From JAAYHC01 sp964483175 (GTDB taxonomy: Bacteria > Bacillota > UBA5301): a DNA stretch of 42,874 bases. How positions within the stretch are numbered: position 1 is the stretch's first letter; each line of letters opens with the position of its first letter. Shown one piece after another: positions 31,162 through 39,743 of the stretch. The stretch spans positions 1-42,874 of the forward strand of contig CAZAAT010000008.1 in assembly GCA_964483175.1 (NCBI GenBank), in the 5' to 3' direction. Position numbers and translations under genes: made by a program. The notes under the pieces were generated by a model. It saw only the letters and a program-made list of their open reading frames with translations, made no database searches and was not told the origin of the DNA.

Positions 31162-33729
31162 ATGGATTTTGATCTGGCGCATATTCAGGGTCTTTCAAGT
31201 GCTGAGGCTGAAGAGAGGTTAAATAGTGACGGTTATAATGAACTACCGTCGGCCAAAAACCGTTCTGGATTGGCGATTGCGCTGGAAGTAGTCAAAGAGC
31301 CGATGTTTCTTCTGCTGATTGCCTGTGGTTCACTATATTTGCTCTTAGGCGATATTCAAGAGGCCTTGATGCTCTTGGGATTTGTATTTCTCGTGATGGG
31401 TATTACCATTTTTCAGGAGCAAAAAACGGAACGAGCTCTAGAGGCCTTGCGCGACTTGTCGAGCCCGCGAGCCCTGGTGCTTAGAGATGGGCACCAAGTC
31501 CGCATCCCAGGACGGGAAGTGGTCAAGGGAGATATTATCTTACTAGCTGAAGGTGACCGGGTCCCAGCAGATGCAGTTCTCTTATGGTCACTTAACATAA
31601 AAGTTGATGAATCTTTGCTCACTGGAGAGTCTTTCCCCGTGCGCAAGCTTGCCCAAGCTGGCGAGATGCCGCTGGCCAGGCCGGGTGGAGATGAGTTGCC
31701 CTTTGTTTATTCGGGGACCCTAGTTGTCCAGGGACAGGGGGTTGCCCGGGTCCTGGAAACCGGTCTGACCACCGAAATTGGCAAGATCGGCAAAGCCCTG
31801 CAAACTGTAGAAGTTGAACAAACCGGATTACATCAAGAAACGCGCCGTCTGGTCAAGGTGCTCGCGATCAGCGGGATAGCCTTATGTGCCGGCGCAGTTA
31901 TTATTTACGGGCTAACCCGCGGTGATTGGCTGGCCGGTTTACTAGCCGGAATCACTTTGGCGATGGCTATGGTGCCTGAGGAGTTTCCGGTAGTTCTGAC
32001 CGTCTTTTTAGCTCTAGGGGCCTGGCGGATCTCCAAACAAAATGCCCTGACCAGGCGAATGCCCGCCATCGAAACTTTGGGTTCAGCTACGGTGCTTTGC
32101 GTAGATAAGACCGGAACCTTAACCCAAAATAAAATGGTGGTTAGCCAGTTCTATGCTAATGGTCAGTGGCTGACTTGGACCACACCTGGCCAAGAATTCG
32201 GCGAGGCTTTCCATGAGATTATCGAATACAGTATGCTGGCCAGTAAAAAAGACCCTTTTGATCCGATGGAACGTGCGCTTAATGACTTTGGCGAGCTTAA
32301 CCTGCGAGGTAGTGAACACCTCCACCCGGACTGGTCATTGGTCAAGGAGTATCCCTTGTCCAGGCAGTTTTTGGCCGTTACCCAGGTTTGGCAGCCTACG
32401 GATAAGGATGGGTTGGTTGCTGCGCTGAAAGGCGCTCCGGAGACGGTAGTAGACCTCTGTCATCTCAGCGAGCCAGAGCGGCAAACCATTAGTGCGGCTA
32501 CTGCAGAGATGGCTGGTCGTGGCTTGCGGGTCTTAGGGGTGGCCAAAGCGGAGCTGACCAATGGGCAAGTTCTTACCGATAACCAGCATGATCTGGAGTT
32601 TGAGTTTGTTGGGTTAGTTGGTTTGGCGGATCCGATCCGTGCTTCGGTTCCGGCGGCGATCAGTGAGTGCCGGACTGCTGGGATCAGGGTGGTCATGATT
32701 ACCGGAGATTATCCTGGTACCGCTATCAGCATTGCCGAGCAGATTGGCCTTGAATCAGAAGGGATCATCACAGGGCAGCAACTAGATTCACTGAGCGATG
32801 AGGCCCTTGCTGAATTGATCGGAAAGACGAATATCTTCGCGCGAGTGGTTCCGGAACAGAAATTGCGCATCGTTAAAGCCTTAAAGGAATCTGGGGAAGT
32901 TGTGGCCATGACCGGGGATGGCGTCAATGACGCTCCAGCCCTTAAAGCTGCGCATATCGGCGTTGCGATGGGTGGCCGAGGAACCGATGTGGCTCGTGAA
33001 GCCTCCGCAATAGTCTTGCTGGATGATGACTTTTCGACAATCGTCTCCACTGTGCGCCAGGGTCGGCGGATTTATGATAACCTAAAGAAAGCGATGGCCT
33101 ATATTTTTGCGATCCATGTGCCGATCGCAGGGTTATCCCTGATTCCGATCCTGCTTAAATGGCCATTGGCCTTGTTTCCCGTTCACATCGTCTTTTTAGA
33201 ATTAATCATTGACCCGGCTTGTTCTATCGTTTTTGAGGCTGAGCCGGAAGAGTCTGATATTATGGCTAAACCGCCCAGAGATCCGCGAACCCGGCTGCTT
33301 GATCGGCGGACTGTTGGGCTCAGCATCCTACAGGGTCTTGGTGTTTTACTCATTGTTACCGGGGTTTTCTGGTATATGCTCTTTCAGCGTGGGCTTGGTG
33401 AAGCAGAAGCACGCAGTGCCACCTTTGTGGCTTTGATTGCCGCTAATTTAGCACTGATCCTTACCAATCGGTCCTGGCATAATACGATTGTTCAAAGATT
33501 GCGCCAGCCCAATAAGGCCTTGTGGTGGGTTGTCGGTGGTGCCTCATTCTTGTTAGTTCTAGTGCTGTGGGTCCCGGGTTTACAAACCCTTTTCCACCTT
33601 GCTCCTTTGCGCCTGCCTGATCTCCTGATTTGTATTGCGTTAGGCTTGGCCAGCATTCTCTGGTTCGAAGGACAAAAAATCTGGCTAAACTATCACAACG
33701 GGGTTGCCAGCAAAGCTAAAGTACGTTGA
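31162..33729 (+). CDS. Cation-translocating P-type ATPase
   Basis: The 855-residue protein has the P2-type plan: N-terminal cation ATPase domain (GLSSAEAEERLNSDGYNELP), actuator loop LTGES near residue 155, M4 motif VPEEFPVV (instead of the PEGLP of Ca2+ pumps), phosphorylation site DKTGTLT near 316, nucleotide domain with KGAPE, hinge MTGDGVNDAPALKAAHIG near 590, and a C-terminal helix bundle of about six segments. Such pumps export divalent cations. The usual Ca2+ ligand set in M4 is altered, and the leader looks like a metal riboswitch, so Ni2+, Co2+, Mn2+ or Fe2+ are possible. ATG 31162 is eight bases after GGAGG; the TTG at 31147 precedes that site. Confidence 0.94.
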   Translation: MDFDLAHIQGLSSAEAEERLNSDGYNELPSAKNRSGLAIALEVVKEPMFLLLIACGSLYLLLGDIQEALMLLGFVFLVMGITIFQEQKTERALEALRDLSSPRALVLRDGHQVRIPGREVVKGDIILLAEGDRVPADAVLLWSLNIKVDESLLTGESFPVRKLAQAGEMPLARPGGDELPFVYSGTLVVQGQGVARVLETGLTTEIGKIGKALQTVEVEQTGLHQETRRLVKVLAISGIALCAGAVIIYGLTRGDWLAGLLAGITLAMAMVPEEFPVVLTVFLALGAWRISKQNALTRRMPAIETLGSATVLCVDKTGTLTQNKMVVSQFYANGQWLTWTTPGQEFGEAFHEIIEYSMLASKKDPFDPMERALNDFGELNLRGSEHLHPDWSLVKEYPLSRQFLAVTQVWQPTDKDGLVAALKGAPETVVDLCHLSEPERQTISAATAEMAGRGLRVLGVAKAELTNGQVLTDNQHDLEFEFVGLVGLADPIRASVPAAISECRTAGIRVVMITGDYPGTAISIAEQIGLESEGIITGQQLDSLSDEALAELIGKTNIFARVVPEQKLRIVKALKESGEVVAMTGDGVNDAPALKAAHIGVAMGGRGTDVAREASAIVLLDDDFSTIVSTVRQGRRIYDNLKKAMAYIFAIHVPIAGLSLIPILLKWPLALFPVHIVFLELIIDPACSIVFEAEPEESDIMAKPPRDPRTRLLDRRTVGLSILQGLGVLLIVTGVFWYMLFQRGLGEAEARSATFVALIAANLALILTNRSWHNTIVQRLRQPNKALWWVVGGASFLLVLVLWVPGLQTLFHLAPLRLPDLLICIALGLASILWFEGQKIWLNYHNGVASKAKVR

Positions 33730-33787
33730 AGCAAGAACGGCCTCACCAGCATACTTTGAAGCTAAAAGGGTGTCTGGGGGGCAGGAC

Positions 33788-34432
33788 GTGTACCGCATAC
33801 CATTTTCCTTTTATGATTTTGCCAGTTATCTGACGACAGGCTTTATTTTCTTGTTCTCACTGGACTTCTTGCTGGAAATTGAATGGGTTACCAGTGCTTA
33901 TCTCGGAGCGGCTGATGGAGTCTTTATTTTCATCCTCACTTTTATCTTAGGGCACCTCATCTCCCAGTTCTCCGCCGAGTTGGCCAACCGGGTTGAAGGG
34001 CGCTATCTTGGCCAGCCGTCAAAACCCTTGTTTGAATCCAAAGCAGGTTTTTTCCAAGCGTATTATCGCCCGCTGCCCTCGGAGATCCGCACCCAAGTTC
34101 TCCGCAAATACTATGAGCGAACCGGGTCTTCGGAGATTGGGGAGGGCATGTTTTTACACTGTTTTCATTTGGTTAAGCTGAGATCGGCGGTGACGTATGA
34201 GCGTTTACAGATCTTTATTGGCACTTATGGTTTGGCACGCAACCTCAGTTTTACCTTTGGCCTGGTCAGCCTAGTGGCGCTGCTTAAAATGTTAATCACG
34301 GCCGAGCCGCTATTAGGCCTGATAGCAATCTCCGCACTGACCTTTGCTTATCTGCTGTTCCTGCGCTACCTCAAATTTTATCGGCTGTTTGCGGTAGAAA
34401 TTTACATCTCTTATCTTTTCTTGGCAGATTAA
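33788..34432 (+). CDS. Hypothetical integral membrane protein
   Basis: I do not recognise a family. The protein (214 residues from GTG 33788, which follows GGGGGGCAGG) has about four hydrophobic segments: FASYLTTGFIFLFSLDFLLE, VFIFILTFILGHLISQF, a region near residues 150-180 and one near 185-205, with a charged soluble stretch of about 75 residues between the second and third. A longer form starting in the end of the ATPase gene is open but lacks a ribosome-binding site. It follows the P-type ATPase by 58 bases and may be co-transcribed. Confidence 0.75.
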   Translation: MYRIPFSFYDFASYLTTGFIFLFSLDFLLEIEWVTSAYLGAADGVFIFILTFILGHLISQFSAELANRVEGRYLGQPSKPLFESKAGFFQAYYRPLPSEIRTQVLRKYYERTGSSEIGEGMFLHCFHLVKLRSAVTYERLQIFIGTYGLARNLSFTFGLVSLVALLKMLITAEPLLGLIAISALTFAYLLFLRYLKFYRLFAVEIYISYLFLAD

Positions 34433-34490
34433 TGCTGCTATTTGGCAATACTACCTGCTAGATGTGGCTATCAGAATGGAGTGTTGCCCG

Positions 34491-35162
34491 ATGAAGCAGA
34501 GTTTCCGGAGGTTGCCACGGCATGTGGGAATCATCCCTGATGGTAATCGCCGATGGGCCCAGCAGCATAATCTACCTAAACAAGATGGCTATGATTATGG
34601 GATTAAACCAGGTTTAGAGCTATTTAAACTTTGTCTGGAACTAGGCATCTCCGAATTAACCTATTATGGATTTACCCATGACAACACGAAAAGACCAGCA
34701 GTTCAAAAGGAAGCTTTTACTGAAGCATGTATTAAAGCGGTCCGGCTAATCTCCAAATATGATGCTGACCTGTTAGTGGTTGGCAATTACAGTTCGCCAT
34801 CTTTCCCCAGAGAACTTCTACCCTATACAATCCGGAGAAGTTTCGGGCGCGGCCGGATCAAATTAAACTTTTTAGTTAATTACGATTGGCAATGGGACCT
34901 TTTTCAGGCCTGTATGGGAGAGCGAGCAGCAGCGGTAGGTAATAGCCGGGACTTTCGGAGGGCCATCGGTTCGGCAGATGTTTCGCGGATTGATTTAATT
35001 GTCCGGTGGGGTGGACGCCGGCGCCTCAGCGGGCTTTTGCCGGTGCAGACCATCTACTCAGATATGTACGTGCTTGACGAGCTCTGGCCAGACTATCGAC
35101 CGGAGCAATTTATTCGCGCCCTGCGCTGGTACGAACAACAGGATATTACCCTCGGCGGCTAG
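34491..35162 (+). CDS. Cis-prenyltransferase (undecaprenyl diphosphate synthase family) homologue
   Basis: The protein (223 residues) resembles UppS, which condenses isopentenyl diphosphate onto farnesyl diphosphate to make the cell-wall carrier. HVGIIPDGNRRWA near residue 10 holds the catalytic Asp; YYGFTHDNTKRP stands where UppS has FSTENW; and RWGGRRRLSGLLPVQTIYSD with LDELWPDY replaces the usual RTSGEKRLSNFL and LWPDF. These changes and the missing Trp-rich loop suggest a divergent paralogue rather than the housekeeping enzyme. ATG 34491 has GGAGTG upstream. Its end overlaps the end of the convergent oxidoreductase gene by 17 bases. Confidence 0.82.
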   Translation: MKQSFRRLPRHVGIIPDGNRRWAQQHNLPKQDGYDYGIKPGLELFKLCLELGISELTYYGFTHDNTKRPAVQKEAFTEACIKAVRLISKYDADLLVVGNYSSPSFPRELLPYTIRRSFGRGRIKLNFLVNYDWQWDLFQACMGERAAAVGNSRDFRRAIGSADVSRIDLIVRWGGRRRLSGLLPVQTIYSDMYVLDELWPDYRPEQFIRALRWYEQQDITLGG

Positions 35163-36183
35163 CTTGCCGAGCTTTAACGGCAGTAATTAAGCTGTTTAGA
35201 CCATCTTCAAGGGTCACCCTGGGCTGATGTCCAGGGTCATGAATAGCTTTTATCACGTCTGCCATCAGCGCTCTAGCGCAAGAAGCATAGACTTCTTGCT
35301 TGGGCTGGTTTATGGCAAAGGTGGCTGTGAGGTATTCGTGACTGGCGGTGATCCTGAATCCTGGTAAGGTAGTTAATGGACCAAGCTGCTCCGGCTCGCC
35401 CAAGGCGGCTAATTTGCCCGACAAAGGGATCCAGCCGAAGATATCAATTTGGCCGCGGTCAAAACTTAACCTGATTGAGGTATCCTCAAAATTGTGCGGT
35501 CGGGCGAAGTGGTGATAATGGGTTGCCATGAGCCCGCCGCTGTATAAAATGCTGGCGAGGACTTGGTCTTCCTGCCGGGGGTTCCGCTGGTGCACATAAC
35601 CGGATATCGCGACTGGTACCTGGGAAGTTAGCTGATTAGCCAAATCAATAAAATGAACAGCATGCTCAATAAAGATTCCGCCGGAGACATCTTGATCCCA
35701 GAACCAGTGGTCAAGCGGCAGCCCACTGTCAGAGGCATAGTTTTCCACAGCAATCCGGCGCAATTGGCCCAGTACATTGGAGTGGCAAATGCTGATCAGG
35801 GCTTCAATGATCGGGTTATAGCGGAGGATGTAATTAACGGAGGCCACCAGAGACGACCGTTTGGCGGCATCAAGGATTTGCTCTGCCTCTGAGACCGTTG
35901 TTGCCAACGGTTTTTCGATTAGCACGTGTTTCCCTGCGGTGAGGGCGGCACAAGCGATTGCGGCGTGCAGATTCGGTGGTGTCGCAATGACTACCAGATC
36001 GATGCCGGGATCATTAACCAGATCTGGCCAGTGGGGATAGACTTTGGTAGCGCCAAGGCTAGCAGGTTTGAGCTGCCGTTTGGAAACGGCGGTGACTGTG
36101 AGGCCGGGTAGCGTCTCCCAGGCTTGGTGAAGAAAACGTCCAAAGCCGCCGTAACCGACGATTCCGACCTTAATCGGCGGCAT
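35146..36183 (-). CDS. Gfo/Idh/MocA family oxidoreductase (second of pair)
   Basis: The 345-residue NAD(P)-dependent dehydrogenase has an N-terminal Rossmann fold (VGIVGYGGFGRFLHQAW, VVIATPPNLHAAIACAALTA), the family motif HVLIEKPLATT near residue 93 with the catalytic-type Lys, and a C-terminal domain with SGGIFIEHAVHFIDLANQL. Substrate probably a sugar or inositol derivative; not deducible. It overlaps the upstream paralogue by 14 bases and is about as long as usual. No sugar transporter or kinase is nearby. Confidence 0.93.
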   Translation of the reverse strand: MPPIKVGIVGYGGFGRFLHQAWETLPGLTVTAVSKRQLKPASLGATKVYPHWPDLVNDPGIDLVVIATPPNLHAAIACAALTAGKHVLIEKPLATTVSEAEQILDAAKRSSLVASVNYILRYNPIIEALISICHSNVLGQLRRIAVENYASDSGLPLDHWFWDQDVSGGIFIEHAVHFIDLANQLTSQVPVAISGYVHQRNPRQEDQVLASILYSGGLMATHYHHFARPHNFEDTSIRLSFDRGQIDIFGWIPLSGKLAALGEPEQLGPLTTLPGFRITASHEYLTATFAINQPKQEVYASCARALMADVIKAIHDPGHQPRVTLEDGLNSLITAVKARQASRRG

Positions 36184-37342
36184 TTTGCAGGCTCCTCTGG
36201 GCTGTTTCGACGGCTTGTACGGCGATTTCCAAGCTTTTTAAGCCATCCTCCAAGGTCACCTTCGCCTGGTGTGACGGATCGGCGATACTCGCGATCAGGT
36301 CGGTCAGCAGAGCTCGGAGGCATGCCGCGTAAACCTGGCGTTTTGGCGAACCTAAACTAAACTCTGCTATGATAAGTCTTTCAACCGGATAGGTAATCCC
36401 GCGACACTGCACTTGTTGCCGTTGAAGCCTCGCCTCTTCGCTGGTGTTGCCCCACCCTTCGGGCCGGGATTCATCGGCGAGCTCATCGATCTTGCGCGAC
36501 TCCAATACTCGCAGGCCGGGGAGTTTTTGCAGATAATCATTGGCCTGTTCGTCCACTAGCGCACGCAGGTGTCCTTTCAAGGGGGTCCAACCTTCGAGCT
36601 CGATCTCGCCAAGGTCAAAGACCAGTCGGATGGTGGTACGTTCGAAAAAACCGGGCCTGGTGAAACTATGGTAATGGGTGGCGATTAGTCCATTATCGTA
36701 GAGGATGGTTGCGGTGACGATATCTTCTTGTCCGGTGCTGCGTCGGTGGGTGGAGCCCTGGATGAGCTGCGGGGTGCGGGCGCTGAGCAAGTGAACCAGG
36801 TCGATAAAGTGCACAGCGTGTTCGACTAATATGCCGCCGGAGATTTTACGGTTCCAAAACCAGTGTTCCGGCGGAAGCACCTCATCTTGTGCGTAGTTTT
36901 CCACCACTACCCGGCGCAGCTCTCCGAGAATCTTGTTCTGGCTCAATTCAGCCAACACTGCAATAAGCGGGTTATATCTGAGCATGTAATCTACGGCTGC
37001 AATTCGGCCGGTTTTGCGCTGGGCTTCAGCAATCCGCTCCGCATCAGCGATGGTCGTTGCCAACGGTTTTTCAATCAGCACGTGTTTGCCCGCCTCCAAA
37101 GCGGCACAGGCGATCTCGGCGTGGGTTACCGGCGGAGTGGCAACTACCACCAGGTCAATCTCGGCGTCAGTTAGCAGATCACGCCAATTCTGATAGAAGC
37201 TGATCTGGTCATCGCGCGGCTGATTAGCAGGGTTTTGATCGGAGACGGCAGAGACCTTAACCTCGGGCATACTCTGCCAAGCATGATGCAGAAATTGGCC
37301 AAAACCGCCATAGCCGATGATACCTATTTGATAGGACGACAT
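36170..37342 (-). CDS. Gfo/Idh/MocA family oxidoreductase (first of pair)
   Basis: This 390-residue paralogue of the next gene has the same motifs: IGIIGYGGFGQFLHHAW, VVVATPPVTHAEIACAALEA, HVLIEKPLATT and SGGILVEHAVHFIDLVHLL. It carries an insertion of about 40 residues in the C-terminal domain (ESRKIDELADESRPEGWGNT and following), which the shorter paralogue lacks. The ATG has GAGGTGG upstream on the minus strand. The pair probably arose by tandem duplication and may form a heteromer or handle related substrates. Confidence 0.93.
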   Translation of the reverse strand: MSSYQIGIIGYGGFGQFLHHAWQSMPEVKVSAVSDQNPANQPRDDQISFYQNWRDLLTDAEIDLVVVATPPVTHAEIACAALEAGKHVLIEKPLATTIADAERIAEAQRKTGRIAAVDYMLRYNPLIAVLAELSQNKILGELRRVVVENYAQDEVLPPEHWFWNRKISGGILVEHAVHFIDLVHLLSARTPQLIQGSTHRRSTGQEDIVTATILYDNGLIATHYHSFTRPGFFERTTIRLVFDLGEIELEGWTPLKGHLRALVDEQANDYLQKLPGLRVLESRKIDELADESRPEGWGNTSEEARLQRQQVQCRGITYPVERLIIAEFSLGSPKRQVYAACLRALLTDLIASIADPSHQAKVTLEDGLKSLEIAVQAVETAQRSLQNAAD

Positions 37343-37485
37343 AAAACCACCTCTTTTATCTAATTAGTATGGCTCCTAGCCTGGTAGACTTGCGTAGTCA
37401 GGTAAAAATAAAAAATCTGGACATGGTATCTTTGGTCAACAAACCTCATATCTTAGCGTGAAGTTTACTTTGAGGAGGACCTGTT

Positions 37486-38487
37486 ATGGGGAGATGGACA
37501 GCTAGGGTACTGATTATCGGGCTATTGGCCACACTGGTGCTATCTGTCGGTGTGTTGGCTCAAGAAACAGAGCAAAAAGGAAGTGTCTCGCTTAACTATT
37601 GGTTTCCTGAGGTGTTGGGGGCAGATACAGCTGTCGGTATGGACCAAGATTGGGATACCGAATGGTCAGGGATCGGCGATCCGATCTGGCTAGAATATCC
37701 CGATACGAATGGGCTAGAGACCAAAGTTGAGGGTAACATCGCTAATCTACGGGTAGGGGCGTCGTATTGGTCGTTAGATAGCAGCGCGAAACTTGAATTC
37801 ACTACTGATCCAGAAGTAGGAGTGATTTTGCCGATTTACATTCACCCCGATTGGGTTGATTGTTACCATGGCGGCAGAGTAGTTGGCAAAGGTGAGTTAA
37901 AAACCTCGATCCTCGATCTCGAACTCGGCCAAAAAGGAAAGGGCGGGGTTTTGGTTGGTGGCATCAGAAAAGTGGATCTGACCAGAACAGAGGAGCTCTC
38001 GTTTGAAGAAGAAGGTTATTATGGGCCATATGGGCAAAGATCGAAAGATGTCTCCAAATCCTCGATGGTTGGACCCTTTATCGGGTTAAGCGGCCAAACC
38101 ACAGCCGGGTCCATTCAACTTTCTGCCGGAGCCAAGGTGGGTCTGCTGGCCAATTCACTGAAGGTTTCGACCTATCAATCTGACTTTTATACCGCCGGTG
38201 ACTATGGACCGATGGCCCTGTTTAGCCAAGAAATTGTCGAGGATTATGTCTTTGCCGATACCACCCGTGATCTTACCGTGCCCGTTCTCTCGGTTGATCT
38301 AGACTTAGCGGCATCTTACCAGATTACGCCCTCTTTGGAGCTGGTAGCAGGCTACCGGGCTGTCTTGGTCAAGGATGCGGTTGGTCGCATCGTATTTCCT
38401 GACGATGTAAATGAATCCATGAATATGCTTGAATTATCTGATCTAGGATTTGCCGGTGCCCGTATCGGGTTGGTGTACAGTTTTTAA
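37486..38487 (+). CDS. Predicted outer-membrane beta-barrel protein
   Basis: The protein (333 residues) has a signal peptide (residues 1-25, ending SVGVLAQET) and a mature part rich in alternating strands and aromatic girdle-like residues: GSVSLNYWFPEVL, NLRVGASYWSLDSSAKLEFT, GSIQLSAGAKVGLLANSLKV, PSLELVAGYRAVLVKDA, and the end LGFAGARIGLVYSF with terminal Phe. No helical membrane segment is present. It is transcribed alone, with GAGGAGG before the ATG. The function is unknown. It supports the presence of an outer membrane. Confidence 0.72.
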   Translation: MGRWTARVLIIGLLATLVLSVGVLAQETEQKGSVSLNYWFPEVLGADTAVGMDQDWDTEWSGIGDPIWLEYPDTNGLETKVEGNIANLRVGASYWSLDSSAKLEFTTDPEVGVILPIYIHPDWVDCYHGGRVVGKGELKTSILDLELGQKGKGGVLVGGIRKVDLTRTEELSFEEEGYYGPYGQRSKDVSKSSMVGPFIGLSGQTTAGSIQLSAGAKVGLLANSLKVSTYQSDFYTAGDYGPMALFSQEIVEDYVFADTTRDLTVPVLSVDLDLAASYQITPSLELVAGYRAVLVKDAVGRIVFPDDVNESMNMLELSDLGFAGARIGLVYSF

Positions 38488-38514
38488 GCTGGTTTAAGCG
38501 ATTTTCTGGTCGTC

Positions 38515-38540
38515 GAAGAGCGGGGGAAACACCGCTCTTC
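38515..38540. terminator. Hairpin between convergent genes
   Basis: GAAGAGCGG (38515-38523) pairs perfectly with CCGCTCTTC (38532-38540). It lies between the barrel gene and the convergent membrane-protein gene. There is no clear T run on either side, so its efficiency is uncertain. Confidence 0.6.
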
Positions 38541-38547
38541 TGCTCAT

Positions 38548-38928
38548 TTAAAAGAACCGTCGATTCATCGTCAGATGAAAACCCAATCCAGTCGTGGCCC
38601 CTAAGATAATGTGGCCGATGAAGCCCCAGACTCCGGGGGTCAAGGGCCCGAGGTCCCACCGTTGGCCGGCCGCCCACAGGATTAGCCCTGCAATTATGCC
38701 GGATATCAGCCGCCCGGTCAGCTTGGTAAAGCGGATTCCGCCAAGAGCGCCGAAGAACATTCCGAAGATCAAACAAAGTGCCAAATGATTTGACCAGCTG
38801 TTTCGGACGGCGTATTCACCATAGAACAAACCGGTCGGGGAGACGAGCCAGTGATGCTGTAGTAGCAGACCAGAACAGATCCCCCCGATGATTCCGCCAA
38901 ATGCGCCGGCTGCAATTCTTTCCTCCAT
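38548..38928 (-). CDS. Hypothetical small membrane protein
   Basis: The 126-residue protein has about four hydrophobic, Gly-rich segments (IAAGAFGGIIGGICSGLLL, LALCLIFGMFFGALGGI, LISGIIAGLILWAAG, WGFIGHIILGATTGLGFHL). I do not recognise a family. The ATG has GGAGGTGG upstream on the minus strand, which supports a real gene. It is divergent from sufC and has no obvious partner. Confidence 0.75.
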   Translation of the reverse strand: MEERIAAGAFGGIIGGICSGLLLQHHWLVSPTGLFYGEYAVRNSWSNHLALCLIFGMFFGALGGIRFTKLTGRLISGIIAGLILWAAGQRWDLGPLTPGVWGFIGHIILGATTGLGFHLTMNRRFF

Positions 38929-39002
38929 TTTGTTGCTCCACCTCCTGTCTCCAGTATGCCCAAGTTCAGCGAATACTGACGGTGGTATCCTCGTACACCT
39001 TG

Positions 39003-39011
39003 TGATATACT
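39003..39011 (+). promoter_or_regulatory. Extended -10 promoter of sufCB
   Basis: TGA-TATACT at 39003-39011 is an extended -10 element with a weak -35 region, 23 bases before the GTG start of sufC. Confidence 0.5.
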
Positions 39012-39033
39012 TTTTCCCGGAAGAGGTGATAAT

Positions 39034-39717
39034 GTGTTAACAGTCGATAAAGTTCGCTTTGAGGTGGACAATGGCGACGAGACCAAGGAAATTTTAAAAG
39101 AACTCTCCCTCGAGTTTCCGAACAAACAAATAACAGGTATTACCGGTCGCAATGGCGGTGGTAAGACTACGCTAGCCCATATTCTGATGGGTATTAAACA
39201 TCCTACCTCGGGCAAGGTACTGCTCGATGGGGAGGATATTACTAATTTATCGATCTCAGAGCGCGGCAAGCTAGGTATTACTTATGCTTTCCAGTACCCA
39301 CCCCGCTTCCAGGGGATCTCAGTCTGGGATATGTTGCGGTATGCCAATCCCGAGATCACCAGGGAAAACGCCTGTGAACTCCTCTTCACGGTAGGACTTG
39401 AGCCAGGCAAATATCTGAATCGAGAGGTAAGTAAAGCCCTTTCCGGCGGGGAAACCAAACGGATCGAGCTAGCAACCGTATTTGCTCGCAAAAACCGGGT
39501 GCTCATCTTAGATGAACCGGAAGCCGGCGTCGATCTCTGGTCATTTGGCCACTTGGTCAAAGCAATCAAAAAATATGCCTCTGAGCATGATGTGATCACA
39601 ATCATCATTTCACACAGCAAAGAATTGCTGAACATAGCCGACCAGGTGGTAATCATCTGCGACGGTGAGATAATGCCCGATTGGGAAACCTGCAACCTGC
39701 GGTGTGTCCCGATCTAG
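39034..39717 (+). CDS. sufC: Fe-S cluster assembly ATPase SufC
   Basis: SufC is the ATPase of the SUF iron-sulfur scaffold. The 227-residue protein has Walker A GRNGGGKTT near residue 38, the Q-loop AFQYPPRFQGI with the Pro-rich form typical of SufC, signature LSGGETKRIELATVFA near 147, Walker B VLILDEPEAGVDLWS and H-loop SHSKEL. The start is GTG after GAAGAGGTG. It is followed 26 bases later by sufB; no sufS, sufU or sufD is present in the rest of the window. Confidence 0.94.
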   Translation: MLTVDKVRFEVDNGDETKEILKELSLEFPNKQITGITGRNGGGKTTLAHILMGIKHPTSGKVLLDGEDITNLSISERGKLGITYAFQYPPRFQGISVWDMLRYANPEITRENACELLFTVGLEPGKYLNREVSKALSGGETKRIELATVFARKNRVLILDEPEAGVDLWSFGHLVKAIKKYASEHDVITIIISHSKELLNIADQVVIICDGEIMPDWETCNLRCVPI

Positions 39718-39743
39718 TCAGGCTTGGGGTTAGGAGGAACGAG

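Noticed and set aside
35653..37174. Plus-strand frames across the two oxidoreductase genes
   Set aside because: They are antisense to clear Gfo/Idh/MocA genes and appear in the same place in both paralogues only because the genes are similar.
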